NCBI GenBank assembly: GCA_964596345.1
Contig: CAZQSZ010000005.1
Coordinates: forward strand, 62,001 to 126,000
DNA: 64,000 bases
Direction: 5' to 3'
Origin: CADEDV01 sp964596345
Lineage (GTDB): Bacteria > Bacteroidota > Bacteroidia > Chitinophagales > Chitinophagaceae
Under the pieces are notes generated by a model that worked only from the letters and a program-made list of their open reading frames with translations, searched no databases and had not been told where the DNA came from. Below, piece by piece: positions 25,324-33,031 of this stretch; the stretch's first letter is position 1, and the number at the start of each line of letters is the position of its first letter. Position numbers and translations under genes: made by a program.

Positions 25324-26583
25324 TCAGCAATAACTGATCTTTTCCAGCAACAGTTGCTGTTCGGATTGGGAGGAAGTGTAAAGGATCGCTTTTTGAAACC
25401 AGGCTTTTGCTTCTTTTTTTTGCTGCAGGTCAAAGTACATTTCGGCAATGCTGGCATAATAAAGGTGATTTTGCTCCAGGCCTTTTATCTGCTGTAATTC
25501 TTCCAGGGCCTGTTGCCGGTTCACTGCATAGGCCGAGGCAATTGCCTTGTTCATGGCAATAACCGGGTTGGGCTGCAATTGGTAAAGCATTTCATATAAG
25601 TGATAGATACTTTTCCAATCCGTTTTTTCAAAAGAAGGGGCAGCTGCATGCAGCGAGGCTATTACCGCTTCAAAATGATACATCGATACTTCCGGTGTTT
25701 CAGCTGCCGCATCAAGATGGTCATATCCTTTTTTGATCAGCGGTAAATGCCACTTACTGCGGTCCTGGTATTTCAGTAAAATGATATGACCCTTATCATC
25801 AAGCCTTGCATGAAGACGGGAGGATTGAAAACACATCAAAGCCAGCAGGGCATGAGCCCGTGCTGCATTGGTGGCAGCATGTTGTGTCAGCAGGTAACAA
25901 AGCCGCATCGATTCTGCGCACAGGTCTTCCCGGATCAGTTGTTGCGGGTGAGAAGAATTATAGCCTTCATTGAACAATAAATACAAGGATTTTAGCACAG
26001 CATCAATGCGATCATTGAGCTGTTCAGTTTCCGGAAGATCCAATTCGATCTTTTCTGTTCTTATTTTTTCTTTGGCCCTGTAAATCCTTTTGCTGATCGT
26101 ATCCTCGTTGGTTAAAAAAGCCCGGGCGATTTCGCCTGTGTTCAGACCGCAGAGTGTTTTTAGGGTAAGGGCAATTTGCGATTCAGGAGGGATGGAAGGA
26201 TGACAACACGCAAATATCATTCTCAGCTGGCTGTCCCGTATCTCATTTTCAAAAAAGAATTGATGTACTGTGTTCGCTAATGTCCATTCCGATTCCAGCA
26301 GGTAAGCATATCGGGGACTTATTTCCCGGAACTTTTTTTCTCTTCGCAGGAAATCGATGGCTTTGTTCCGGGCTACCCGGTGCAGCCAGGCAGCTGGTTT
26401 ATCCGGAATGCTAATGAAGCTCCAGGCATTCATCGCCTGTAGTAAAGTGTCCTGCACAATATCCTGCGCCACATCAAGCCGCTGCAATCCCAGCAATCTT
26501 GATAAAACTGCGATCATCTTTCCCGATTCGTGCCGGAAAAGATGATCGACTAATTGGTTGATATGTGCCGGAGGATCGGGCAT
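25324..26583 (-). CDS. ECF42-type RNA polymerase sigma factor with C-terminal TPR-like domain
   Basis: Sigma factor of 419 aa, twice the normal ECF length. Region 2 (residues about 15-85) has QDIVQDTLLQAMNAW and PAAWLHRVARNKAIDFLRRE. Region 4 (about 125-190) has LRMIFACCHPSIPPESQIALTLK and GLNTGEIARAFLTNEDTISKRI. The remaining 220 residues are helical and TPR-like, including ALLALMCFQSSRLHARLD and a tetratricopeptide-like AMNKAIASAYAVN. Long ECFs next to a YciI/DGPF protein define the ECF42 group, which has no anti-sigma factor. The gene starts 1 bp after the YciI stop codon. Targets probably include its own operon. Confidence 0.9.
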   Translation of the reverse strand: MPDPPAHINQLVDHLFRHESGKMIAVLSRLLGLQRLDVAQDIVQDTLLQAMNAWSFISIPDKPAAWLHRVARNKAIDFLRREKKFREISPRYAYLLESEWTLANTVHQFFFENEIRDSQLRMIFACCHPSIPPESQIALTLKTLCGLNTGEIARAFLTNEDTISKRIYRAKEKIRTEKIELDLPETEQLNDRIDAVLKSLYLLFNEGYNSSHPQQLIREDLCAESMRLCYLLTQHAATNAARAHALLALMCFQSSRLHARLDDKGHIILLKYQDRSKWHLPLIKKGYDHLDAAAETPEVSMYHFEAVIASLHAAAPSFEKTDWKSIYHLYEMLYQLQPNPVIAMNKAIASAYAVNRQQALEELQQIKGLEQNHLYYASIAEMYFDLQQKKEAKAWFQKAILYTSSQSEQQLLLEKISYC

Positions 26584-26584
26584 C

Positions 26585-26929
26585 TTACATATCCATCTTC
26601 ATGACCTGCCTTACCTGGGTACTGCAACCAAACTCATAATCGGGACAATCTTTGGCTATAGCTACCGCTTCATCCATATCCTTTGCATTGATCACAAAAT
26701 ACCCTCCAACGACTTCTTTTCCTTCCGTGTAAGGGCCGTCAGTTACTGTTTTACCGGCTGGTCCGCTTACCAGTTTCCCTCCGGGTATCAGTGGTTCCCC
26801 CGATACATATTTCCCGTCTTTACTAAGTTGTTCGATCCAGGCCATCCATTTTCCGAGCTGGGCCTGCATTTGTTCGGGGCTTAAATGATCTAATTGTCCG
26901 CCATGAAAGATGAGCATAAACTTTTCCAT
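26585..26929 (-). CDS. YciI/DGPF-family protein, ECF42 partner
   Basis: Small protein of 114 aa with the YciI/YCII fold. It contains the signature VTDGPYTEGKEVVGGYFVI (DGPF motif with Tyr in place of Phe) preceded by GKLVSGPAGK, and starts MEKFMLIFHGGQ, all standard for the family. YciI-like proteins are small alpha/beta-barrel dimers; in ECF42 operons their function is unclear. It is the first gene, 1 bp from the sigma factor gene, and an ECF42-like promoter pattern lies upstream (26972-26998). Confidence 0.92.
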   Translation of the reverse strand: MEKFMLIFHGGQLDHLSPEQMQAQLGKWMAWIEQLSKDGKYVSGEPLIPGGKLVSGPAGKTVTDGPYTEGKEVVGGYFVINAKDMDEAVAIAKDCPDYEFGCSTQVRQVMKMDM

Positions 26930-26958
26930 ACAACTTGTTTTAAATGGTTTAAATAAAT

Positions 26959-26998
26959 TGTTCGCAGCTATGACGAACAGGGTTCTTCATTCTGGACA
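26959..26998 (-). promoter_or_regulatory. Candidate ECF42-dependent promoter of the YciI-sigma operon
   Basis: On the minus strand TGTCCA (26998-26993) and CGTC (26975-26972) are separated by 17 bp, close to the TGTCGA / CG(A/T)C bipartite motif I recall for ECF42 factors. A 6-bp inverted repeat, TGTTCG and CGAACA (26959-26964, 26974-26979), overlaps the -10 half. The expected start lies about 35-40 nt before the YciI ATG. Confidence 0.5.
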
Positions 26999-27092
26999 AG
27001 AGGATCAATTTTTTTAAAAGATAATATTGTTTGGGGCAAACAGCCCTGAAAAACAGGACGAAAGGAGAAAAGCCGGGGATGAAAAGGAAAGG

Positions 27093-28928
27093 CTAAGCGA
27101 TTTGCTGCAGCTGGGTAAGTTTCTTGTACACACCTTCTTCAATTTCGATCAGCTCATTATGATGCCCTCTTTCAATGATCTCGCCATTGTGCAGTACGAT
27201 GATCTCATCTGCTTCCCGGATGGTGCTAAGCCGGTGAGCTATGACAAGCGTAGTTCTTCCTTTCATGAGTTTGCTCAGCGCATCCTGTACAATTCTTTCC
27301 GATTCCGTATCGAGTGCAGAAGTGGCTTCATCTAAAATAAGAATCGAAGGATTTTTTAAGACAGCCCTGGCAATGCAAAGCCGTTGGCGTTGCCCGCCGG
27401 ATAAACGAATACCACGATCCCCGGTAATGGTTTGGTAACCGTCTTCTGTTTGCAGAATGAAATCATGGGCATTGGCAATAGTAGCAGCTGCTATTACTTC
27501 ATCCTCGGTAGCGTCGGGGCGGCCCAGCGCAATATTATTGAAGATAGTATCATTAAACAGGAATGTTTCCTGTGTTACAAAGCTCATCACACGGCGGAGT
27601 GATTCCATTTGATAATCTCTTACATCAATACCATCGACTAAAACAGCACCACCGGTTACGTCATAAAAACGGGGGACCAGGTCAGCAATGGTTGATTTGC
27701 CCACCCCTGATGAGCCAATCAAGGCGATCGTTTTTCCTTTGGGGATACGGAAGCTTATATTTTTTAAAACAGGTGTTCCTGAATAGCCAAAGTCAACATT
27801 GCGAAATTCCACTATGTCATGAAAAGCCTTCAATTCAACAGCTGTAGGTTTATCATTAACTTCAATGGGCTTATCAATCAGTTCCAATATTCTTTCCCCG
27901 GCACCACGGCCCCGTTGAATATTAGCACCCGCCACCACCATGGCCTTGGCAGGACGTAATACTTGGGAAAAAATAGCAATGAAAGCAATGAACTCACTGG
28001 CCTGGATACCAGCTGCGCTTTGACCGTTTTGTAAGATCAGGCTTCCTCCATACAATAATATACCTGCCACCACGATCACACCGGCCGCTTCTGAAAAGGC
28101 CGGGGCCATTTCTCTTCTTTTAAAACCTTGCAAACTGGCATTTCGGTAGAAATCATTTTCCCGGCTGAATTTTTTCAGTGTAAAACCAGTGGCATTGAAG
28201 GCCCGGATGATACGCATACCGGTTAGTGTTTCATCCATAATAGTCAGTAAACGACCAATAGAAGCCTGGGCATCTTTGGCGTCTTTCTTTAGTTTTCTTT
28301 GTACAGCAGCGATACCCAAAGCAGAAATCGGTATAATGATCAGCGTAAACAAAGTGAGTTGGGTGGAGATGGTGAACAAGGCAATAAAAAAACCAATGAT
28401 CATCGAAGGTTCTTTGATCAGTACTTCCAGGGAACTGGCAGCTACGCCTTCGATCTCGAACACATCGGAGTTCATTCTTGAGATCAGGTCGCCTTTGTGT
28501 TCTTTGGTGAAAAAACCCATGTGCAGGTGATTGATCTTTTCAAATAAAGCTTCCCGGATCCTTTTCACCAGCAGGGTCCGGGCTTTGATTAGGGTGCGTT
28601 GTGCCAGGTACCGGAACAGGTTGGCCAGCAAGACGGCACAGACAATTACGCCGGTGATAAAATACAACGCATAAGCAGGATTAATGGCTTTAAGCCGGTA
28701 TACCTGGTAATAAAAGATATCTTTTATAAACCCTGTTGAAACAGAAAATGCAGGTGCTTTCAGTGGTTCAGTGCCAGCCCCGGAGTCAAACAATATATTT
28801 AGTAAGGGAATGATCAGTGCAAACTGAAAGATGCTGAAAACCACAGCCAGTAACGTGAAAAAAGCAAAAGGGATCACAAACCACCGGTAGGGCCGGGCAT
28901 AGGCGAGGAGACGTCGGTATACTTTCAT
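27093..28928 (-). CDS. MsbA-like ABC exporter (fused permease-ATPase)
   Basis: Half-transporter of 611 aa. N-terminal part (about 1-330) has six membrane helices (starting WFVIPFAFFTLLAVVFSIFQF) with the SRMNSDVFEIEGVAASSLEVL coupling-helix region. The C-terminal ATPase has Walker A GSSGVGKST, Q-loop VTQETFLFNDT, signature LSGGQRQR, Walker B ILILDEATSALD and the H-loop AHRLST. Homodimeric exporters of this size move lipids such as lipid A core or drugs. It follows the glycosyltransferase gene by 23 bp on the same strand, which favours a glycolipid-related substrate; this is inference. Confidence 0.9.
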   Translation of the reverse strand: MKVYRRLLAYARPYRWFVIPFAFFTLLAVVFSIFQFALIIPLLNILFDSGAGTEPLKAPAFSVSTGFIKDIFYYQVYRLKAINPAYALYFITGVIVCAVLLANLFRYLAQRTLIKARTLLVKRIREALFEKINHLHMGFFTKEHKGDLISRMNSDVFEIEGVAASSLEVLIKEPSMIIGFFIALFTISTQLTLFTLIIIPISALGIAAVQRKLKKDAKDAQASIGRLLTIMDETLTGMRIIRAFNATGFTLKKFSRENDFYRNASLQGFKRREMAPAFSEAAGVIVVAGILLYGGSLILQNGQSAAGIQASEFIAFIAIFSQVLRPAKAMVVAGANIQRGRGAGERILELIDKPIEVNDKPTAVELKAFHDIVEFRNVDFGYSGTPVLKNISFRIPKGKTIALIGSSGVGKSTIADLVPRFYDVTGGAVLVDGIDVRDYQMESLRRVMSFVTQETFLFNDTIFNNIALGRPDATEDEVIAAATIANAHDFILQTEDGYQTITGDRGIRLSGGQRQRLCIARAVLKNPSILILDEATSALDTESERIVQDALSKLMKGRTTLVIAHRLSTIREADEIIVLHNGEIIERGHHNELIEIEEGVYKKLTQLQQIA

Positions 28929-28941
28929 TTACAATAGGTAT

Positions 28942-28949
28942 CAAAGATA
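28942..28949 (-). promoter_or_regulatory. Candidate -7 box for the MsbA-like gene
   Basis: Minus-strand TATCTTTG matches TAnnTTTG and lies in the 23-bp gap between the glycosyltransferase and exporter genes, 13 bp before the exporter ATG. No clear -33 TTG was found, so it may be internal or coincidental. Confidence 0.35.
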
Positions 28950-28951
28950 TT

Positions 28952-30010
28952 TTAATAAAGTGACCGGTACACATCCAGGTATTCGGCAGCCGATTTATGC
29001 CAGCAAAAGCTATGGCTCCTTTCTTTGATCATTTCGCTAAAGCCGTTGGCATTATATTTTTTCATTCCATTATTGAAAACCTGCTGCATATGATCTGCGT
29101 TAAAATCACGGAAGTAAAAAGCAGCGTCCCCGCCAATTTCAGGTAAAGCAGTTCTGTCAGATAAGAACAATGGTTTGCCACAGCTCATAGCTTCCAGCAC
29201 AGGCAAACCGAAGCCTTCTGAAATAGATGGAAAGGCAAAAGCCCTGCAATTATTGAAATACCATGATTTTTCTGTTTCTGTGATACTTCCCAACAACCGT
29301 ACATTACTTTCCACTCCCAATTCCCGTGATCTTTCTTCAATAAAGTACCGATAGTTGGCATCATCATTCTTTCCTGCAATGAGCAGCTCCATGGTATTGC
29401 TTTTTAATAAAGGAAGCAAAACATGGAAATTCTTTTTCCTGTTCAGGACGCCAATGGAGAAAAGAAAAGGCTTTTTGGGTTTGTAGGATTTTGCTGTCAG
29501 CCCCGGGGAAAGTAACAGGTTGGATCCGTTGTGAATCACATACAGGGGTTTGTTGCTGGTATCACAATGCCGGAGCACATCTTTCTTGCTGAATTCAGAA
29601 ATACATACAATTACATCTGCCCGGTTGATCAGCCCCTGCAGGTAGCGCAGGTATTTTTGCTTTTTTATTTCCGTTTTTTTCTCATCATATAAAAAATTGA
29701 GGTCGTGAACAGAAAGTACAACCCTGATCTTTTTGTTCAGCATCGGCATATAATGCGTATTCTGGTAAGTGGCATGCCAGATATCAAACGAACTGAAAGG
29801 GGGAAGTATGAATTTATGCAGCGGGTTTTGCGTAATATGGTTGGCGGTACTATATGACCAGTTTTGTTCACCCGGCGGGGTATAAAAATATAACTGCTCA
29901 TTCTGAAGATTAATGTTCTTTTCCAGGTAGTTGCCCAGGTTCCTGCAATAGTGGTAAAGACCGGTATCCGGGTATTTCATTCTTTCACAATCAAAAATGA
30001 TTTTTTTCAT
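28952..30010 (-). CDS. GT4-type glycosyltransferase (paralogue A)
   Basis: Glycosyltransferase of 352 aa with GT-B architecture. The N-terminal domain starts MKKIIFDCERMKYPDTGLYHYC; the C-terminal domain holds GVLNRKKNFHVLLPLL, NVRLLGSITETEKSWY and the donor-binding E-x7-E motif in SISEGFGLPVLEAM. It retains a nucleotide-sugar site but donor and acceptor are unknown. It closely resembles the gene at 30350-31417 on the opposite strand (shared LYHYC, VCISEF, VIHNGS/VVHNGT, PEIGGDAAFYFR). It is followed by the MsbA-like exporter. Confidence 0.9.
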   Translation of the reverse strand: MKKIIFDCERMKYPDTGLYHYCRNLGNYLEKNINLQNEQLYFYTPPGEQNWSYSTANHITQNPLHKFILPPFSSFDIWHATYQNTHYMPMLNKKIRVVLSVHDLNFLYDEKKTEIKKQKYLRYLQGLINRADVIVCISEFSKKDVLRHCDTSNKPLYVIHNGSNLLLSPGLTAKSYKPKKPFLFSIGVLNRKKNFHVLLPLLKSNTMELLIAGKNDDANYRYFIEERSRELGVESNVRLLGSITETEKSWYFNNCRAFAFPSISEGFGLPVLEAMSCGKPLFLSDRTALPEIGGDAAFYFRDFNADHMQQVFNNGMKKYNANGFSEMIKERSHSFCWHKSAAEYLDVYRSLY

Positions 30011-30349
30011 CGTTTCCGGGGTTTAGATGTTTATAAAAATCTTCAAAAAACCATTCCCGTTCCTGGTTATTGAAGTTGGCATGTAGAATAGGAGGGGCTG
30101 CCAAACCATAGGTAAATACAGAATAGCCGAATGTAACCCGTATTATTACCTGGAGAAGAAAAAATCCCGGTTTGTTGAGAATTTGTGTACGAATTTTCTG
30201 ACAACTGAACCGATATATCAGCCCCTGCCGCACGGAAGCGGATTTGTCGGGTCCCTGTTAGTTATTTAATTTTATTGATTATTAGTTCCTTTGGTTACAA
30301 AACCGCAATCATCTTCCACTAAGAGGTTTACTTGTAAGATTTCAGTTCA
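30011..30349. other. Intergenic region between divergent glycosyltransferases
   Basis: A 339-bp spacer between two genes pointing apart, presumably holding both promoters. A near-match TTCCTTTG (about 30286-30293) could be a -7 box for the rightward gene. A minus-strand frame of 80 codons (GTG start at 30233) overlaps the leftward gene by 20 bp; I do not regard it as established. No repeat or RNA gene is visible. Confidence 0.4.
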
Positions 30350-31417
30350 ATGAAAAGGATCATACTTGACTGCGACCTGATGAAGCATCCCAATTCAGGA
30401 TTATATCATTATTGCCTCAATCTGGGAACTTCTATTCAAAAGCTGCTGGCTAATGACAGAACAGCCGCTATGTCCTTTTATGTGCCTCCGCAGGAGGTGA
30501 ATTCGTTCGGGGCTTCGGCTAATTGTATCGTGGAGAAAAAAAGGACCTGGAATTTTTTCCGGTCGCCTGTAAAGAGCTGTGATATATGGCATGCTCCTTT
30601 TCAGTCTGGCAGGGTGCTTCCTGATAAAAAAAGAAACCCGGCTACCAAAGTAGTACTGACCATTCATGACCTGAATGCGTTGCATGAAGGAAAACCAATG
30701 GAGGAGCAACGGGAAAGCCTGGCACATACCCAATCCCTGATCGATAAGTCTGATGCTATCGTCTGCATATCTGAATTTTGTAAAAGTGATGTGTTGAACA
30801 ATTGTGATGTTCACAACAAAGCTGTTCACGTTGTACATAATGGCACACATAAAGTGCACCCGCCTGCATTAAACGGGCACTCGTATCGCCCCTCCCGACC
30901 CTTTTTATTTGGGATGGGATATGTAAATGCCAAAAAAAATTTTCATGTGCTGGTACCACTGCTGCAAAACGAAGGAATGGAATTACTGGTTGCAGGACAC
31001 CTGGATGACCCGGCTTATATTGAAAGAATTAAAAATGATGCTGCTTCACTGGGTGTGGCTGACCGGCTTCACCTGCTTGGACCGGTTTCAGAAGGGGAGA
31101 AAGGCTGGTATCTCCAGCATTGCCTGGCTTATGTTCATCCTTCCCTGGCAGAGGGATTTGGGGCACCGGTGGTGGAAGCGATGCAGTTTGGAAAACCTTT
31201 ATTTCTTGCCGGGCTTACCTCGTTGCCGGAAATCGGGGGAGACGCTGCTTTCTATTTCAGGTCTTTTGATAAGGAACACATGCAAAAGATTTTTTATGAT
31301 GGGATGATACGGTATGACAAAGAAGCAATGGAACATACCATCAGGAAAAGAGGAAAGCAATTTGACTGGAATGAGAAAGCCAAGGAGTACCTGTCCATTT
31401 ATCAATCACTTTACTAA
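30350..31417 (+). CDS. GT4-type glycosyltransferase (paralogue B)
   Basis: Glycosyltransferase of 355 aa, GT-B fold, paralogue of the gene at 28952-30010. N-terminus MKRIILDCDLMKHPNSGLYHYC, central VVHNGTHKVHP, C-terminal GMGYVNAKKNFHVLVPLL and the donor-site E-x7-E in SLAEGFGAPVVEAM. It heads a rightward set with two SAM-methyltransferase-like genes, the first only 10 bp downstream. The inverted arrangement of two paralogues points to a local duplication with inversion. The substrate cannot be told from sequence. Confidence 0.9.
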   Translation: MKRIILDCDLMKHPNSGLYHYCLNLGTSIQKLLANDRTAAMSFYVPPQEVNSFGASANCIVEKKRTWNFFRSPVKSCDIWHAPFQSGRVLPDKKRNPATKVVLTIHDLNALHEGKPMEEQRESLAHTQSLIDKSDAIVCISEFCKSDVLNNCDVHNKAVHVVHNGTHKVHPPALNGHSYRPSRPFLFGMGYVNAKKNFHVLVPLLQNEGMELLVAGHLDDPAYIERIKNDAASLGVADRLHLLGPVSEGEKGWYLQHCLAYVHPSLAEGFGAPVVEAMQFGKPLFLAGLTSLPEIGGDAAFYFRSFDKEHMQKIFYDGMIRYDKEAMEHTIRKRGKQFDWNEKAKEYLSIYQSLY

Positions 31418-31427
31418 AACAGTGCAG

Positions 31428-32285
31428 ATGGAAGAACGGAAATGGAATACCTCATTAGTATATGATTCAGGAAAACGAAAGTCTGAATTGTGTAAAGCAA
31501 AAGATATGCAGGCGGACTGGTATCAACGCTGGTGCCTGGAGCTGAATGAAAACCCGAAATTTCATCGGAAGCAATGGGAGTTTGTGTGGGTGATGCAGGC
31601 TTTGTGGGAAAGAGGTTGTATCCAAAAAGGGAAAAAAGGGCTGGTATTTGCTGTCGGTTCAGAACCTCTGCCATCCATTTTTGCCAACTATGGGTGTGAT
31701 ATACTGGCTACAGATATTTTCCCTGAAAAAGGCAAAGCAATGGGATGGGCAAATGCCGATCAGCTTTGCTTTGGCATTGAATCTTTAAATACAAGAAAAT
31801 TATGTGATGATGCCCTTTTGAGACAACATGTATCCTACCTGCCGGTGGATATGAATGATATTCCCGGTGATCTTACAGGATTTGATTTCAACTGGTCAAG
31901 TTGCTCATTCGAACATTTGGGTACCATTGAAAAAGGAATCCAATTCCTGAAAAACCAGGTAAAGACACTGAAGCCTGGCGGCTGGGCGGTGCATACCACG
32001 GAGTTTAATATTTCGTCTAACGAAAAAACGATTGACGATGCGGATACGGTTATCTTCCGGAAAAAAGATATTGATAAACTCGTCGCGGAACTCAGGCAGT
32101 CTGGTCATTTTGTAGAAGAACCGGATTATTCATTAGGCGGGTTGCCGGAAGATTTTATGGTGGATGTTTTCCCCCATCAGCAGCATGTGCACCTGAAACT
32201 TCAATTGAACGAATTTGTGGTAACCTCCATCGGGCTGATCATTCAGAAAAAGAAAAGAGGTACTTTACAGGGCTGGTTTAAATAA
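31428..32285 (+). CDS. SAM-dependent methyltransferase-like protein
   Basis: Protein of 285 aa, class I methyltransferase-like. The SAM-binding loop is GLVFAVGSEPLPSIFA followed by the acidic strand ILATDIFP, then FDFNWSSCSFEHLGTIEKG and LKPGGWAVHTTEF (the post-motif KPGG). It starts MEERKWNTSLVYDSG at ATG 31428, 10 bp after the glycosyltransferase; a longer in-frame start at 31314 would lie inside that gene and is rejected. Likely modifies the glycan or a sugar nucleotide produced by the neighbours; that is inference. Confidence 0.75.
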   Translation: MEERKWNTSLVYDSGKRKSELCKAKDMQADWYQRWCLELNENPKFHRKQWEFVWVMQALWERGCIQKGKKGLVFAVGSEPLPSIFANYGCDILATDIFPEKGKAMGWANADQLCFGIESLNTRKLCDDALLRQHVSYLPVDMNDIPGDLTGFDFNWSSCSFEHLGTIEKGIQFLKNQVKTLKPGGWAVHTTEFNISSNEKTIDDADTVIFRKKDIDKLVAELRQSGHFVEEPDYSLGGLPEDFMVDVFPHQQHVHLKLQLNEFVVTSIGLIIQKKKRGTLQGWFK

Positions 32286-32291
32286 TTGCGA

Positions 32292-32921
32292 ATGGGCTCC
32301 ATCAGCCGGTTTAACTTAAATAAGATAGCTGCAGATTACAATTGTCTCTATTTTGTGGAGACAGGTACCTGGAAAGGTGATGGGGTGGCGTATGCTTTGC
32401 AAACAAACTTTGTAAAAATCATATCGGCTGAGATAGTACCCCGTATAGCAGCCGAAGCGCAAAAGCGATTTCAGCCGTATAAAAATGTCAGCATCATTGA
32501 AGGGAGTAGTGTACCTGTTCTTCTTAAGGAGTTACCCTTATTGGAGGGCAACTGCATTTTTTGGCTGGATGCTCATTACCCCGGAGCTGAAGAAGGGTTA
32601 AACAGGTATGATGCAGAAAATAATGAAGACAGGAGATTACCGCTGAAAAAAGAAATCGAAATCATAAAAACAAGCCGTCTGCATTTTAAGGATGTATTAA
32701 TTATTGATGATCTCCGGATTTATGAAGAGGGGCCTTATGAGAATGGGAATGCACCGGGAGATACTTTGCCAAAAGAAGACAGGAGTGTAGATTTTGTATT
32801 CAACCATTTTGGCGCCACCCATCATATCAGCAGGTTTTACCGGGACGAAGGCTATCTTATTTTAACTCCAATTCATTCCGGGTCAACCGGTCAGAATAAC
32901 CTGGTGAAATACTTTACTTAA
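32292..32921 (+). CDS. Rossmann-fold, methyltransferase-like protein
   Basis: Protein of 209 aa. The motif YFVETGTWKGDGVAYAL resembles a SAM-binding loop, followed by ISAEIVPRIAAEAQKRF (acidic strand-2 end) and NCIFWLDAHYPGAEE, a pattern seen in small methyltransferase-fold proteins such as those near sugar biosynthesis clusters. ATG 32292 is chosen; a TTG at 32286 would overlap the preceding stop region. It lies 6 bp after the previous gene and ends the rightward glycan unit. The enzymatic activity is unproven. Confidence 0.65.
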   Translation: MGSISRFNLNKIAADYNCLYFVETGTWKGDGVAYALQTNFVKIISAEIVPRIAAEAQKRFQPYKNVSIIEGSSVPVLLKELPLLEGNCIFWLDAHYPGAEEGLNRYDAENNEDRRLPLKKEIEIIKTSRLHFKDVLIIDDLRIYEEGPYENGNAPGDTLPKEDRSVDFVFNHFGATHHISRFYRDEGYLILTPIHSGSTGQNNLVKYFT

Positions 32922-33031
32922 GCCAGGTAATAACGCATCCCAGTTCCTGCTCAAAATACTTTCGGGTAGTCCTTTCTCCGTAAAAAGTCTGGTATTACCT
33001 TTACCGGGCTGGAATTTTACTGATTTTAAAG

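Noticed and set aside
29991..30233. Minus-strand frame of 80 codons upstream of glycosyltransferase A
   Set aside because: GTG start, no ribosome binding site or domain seen, and it overlaps the next gene; composition is not convincing, though a short remnant gene cannot be excluded.
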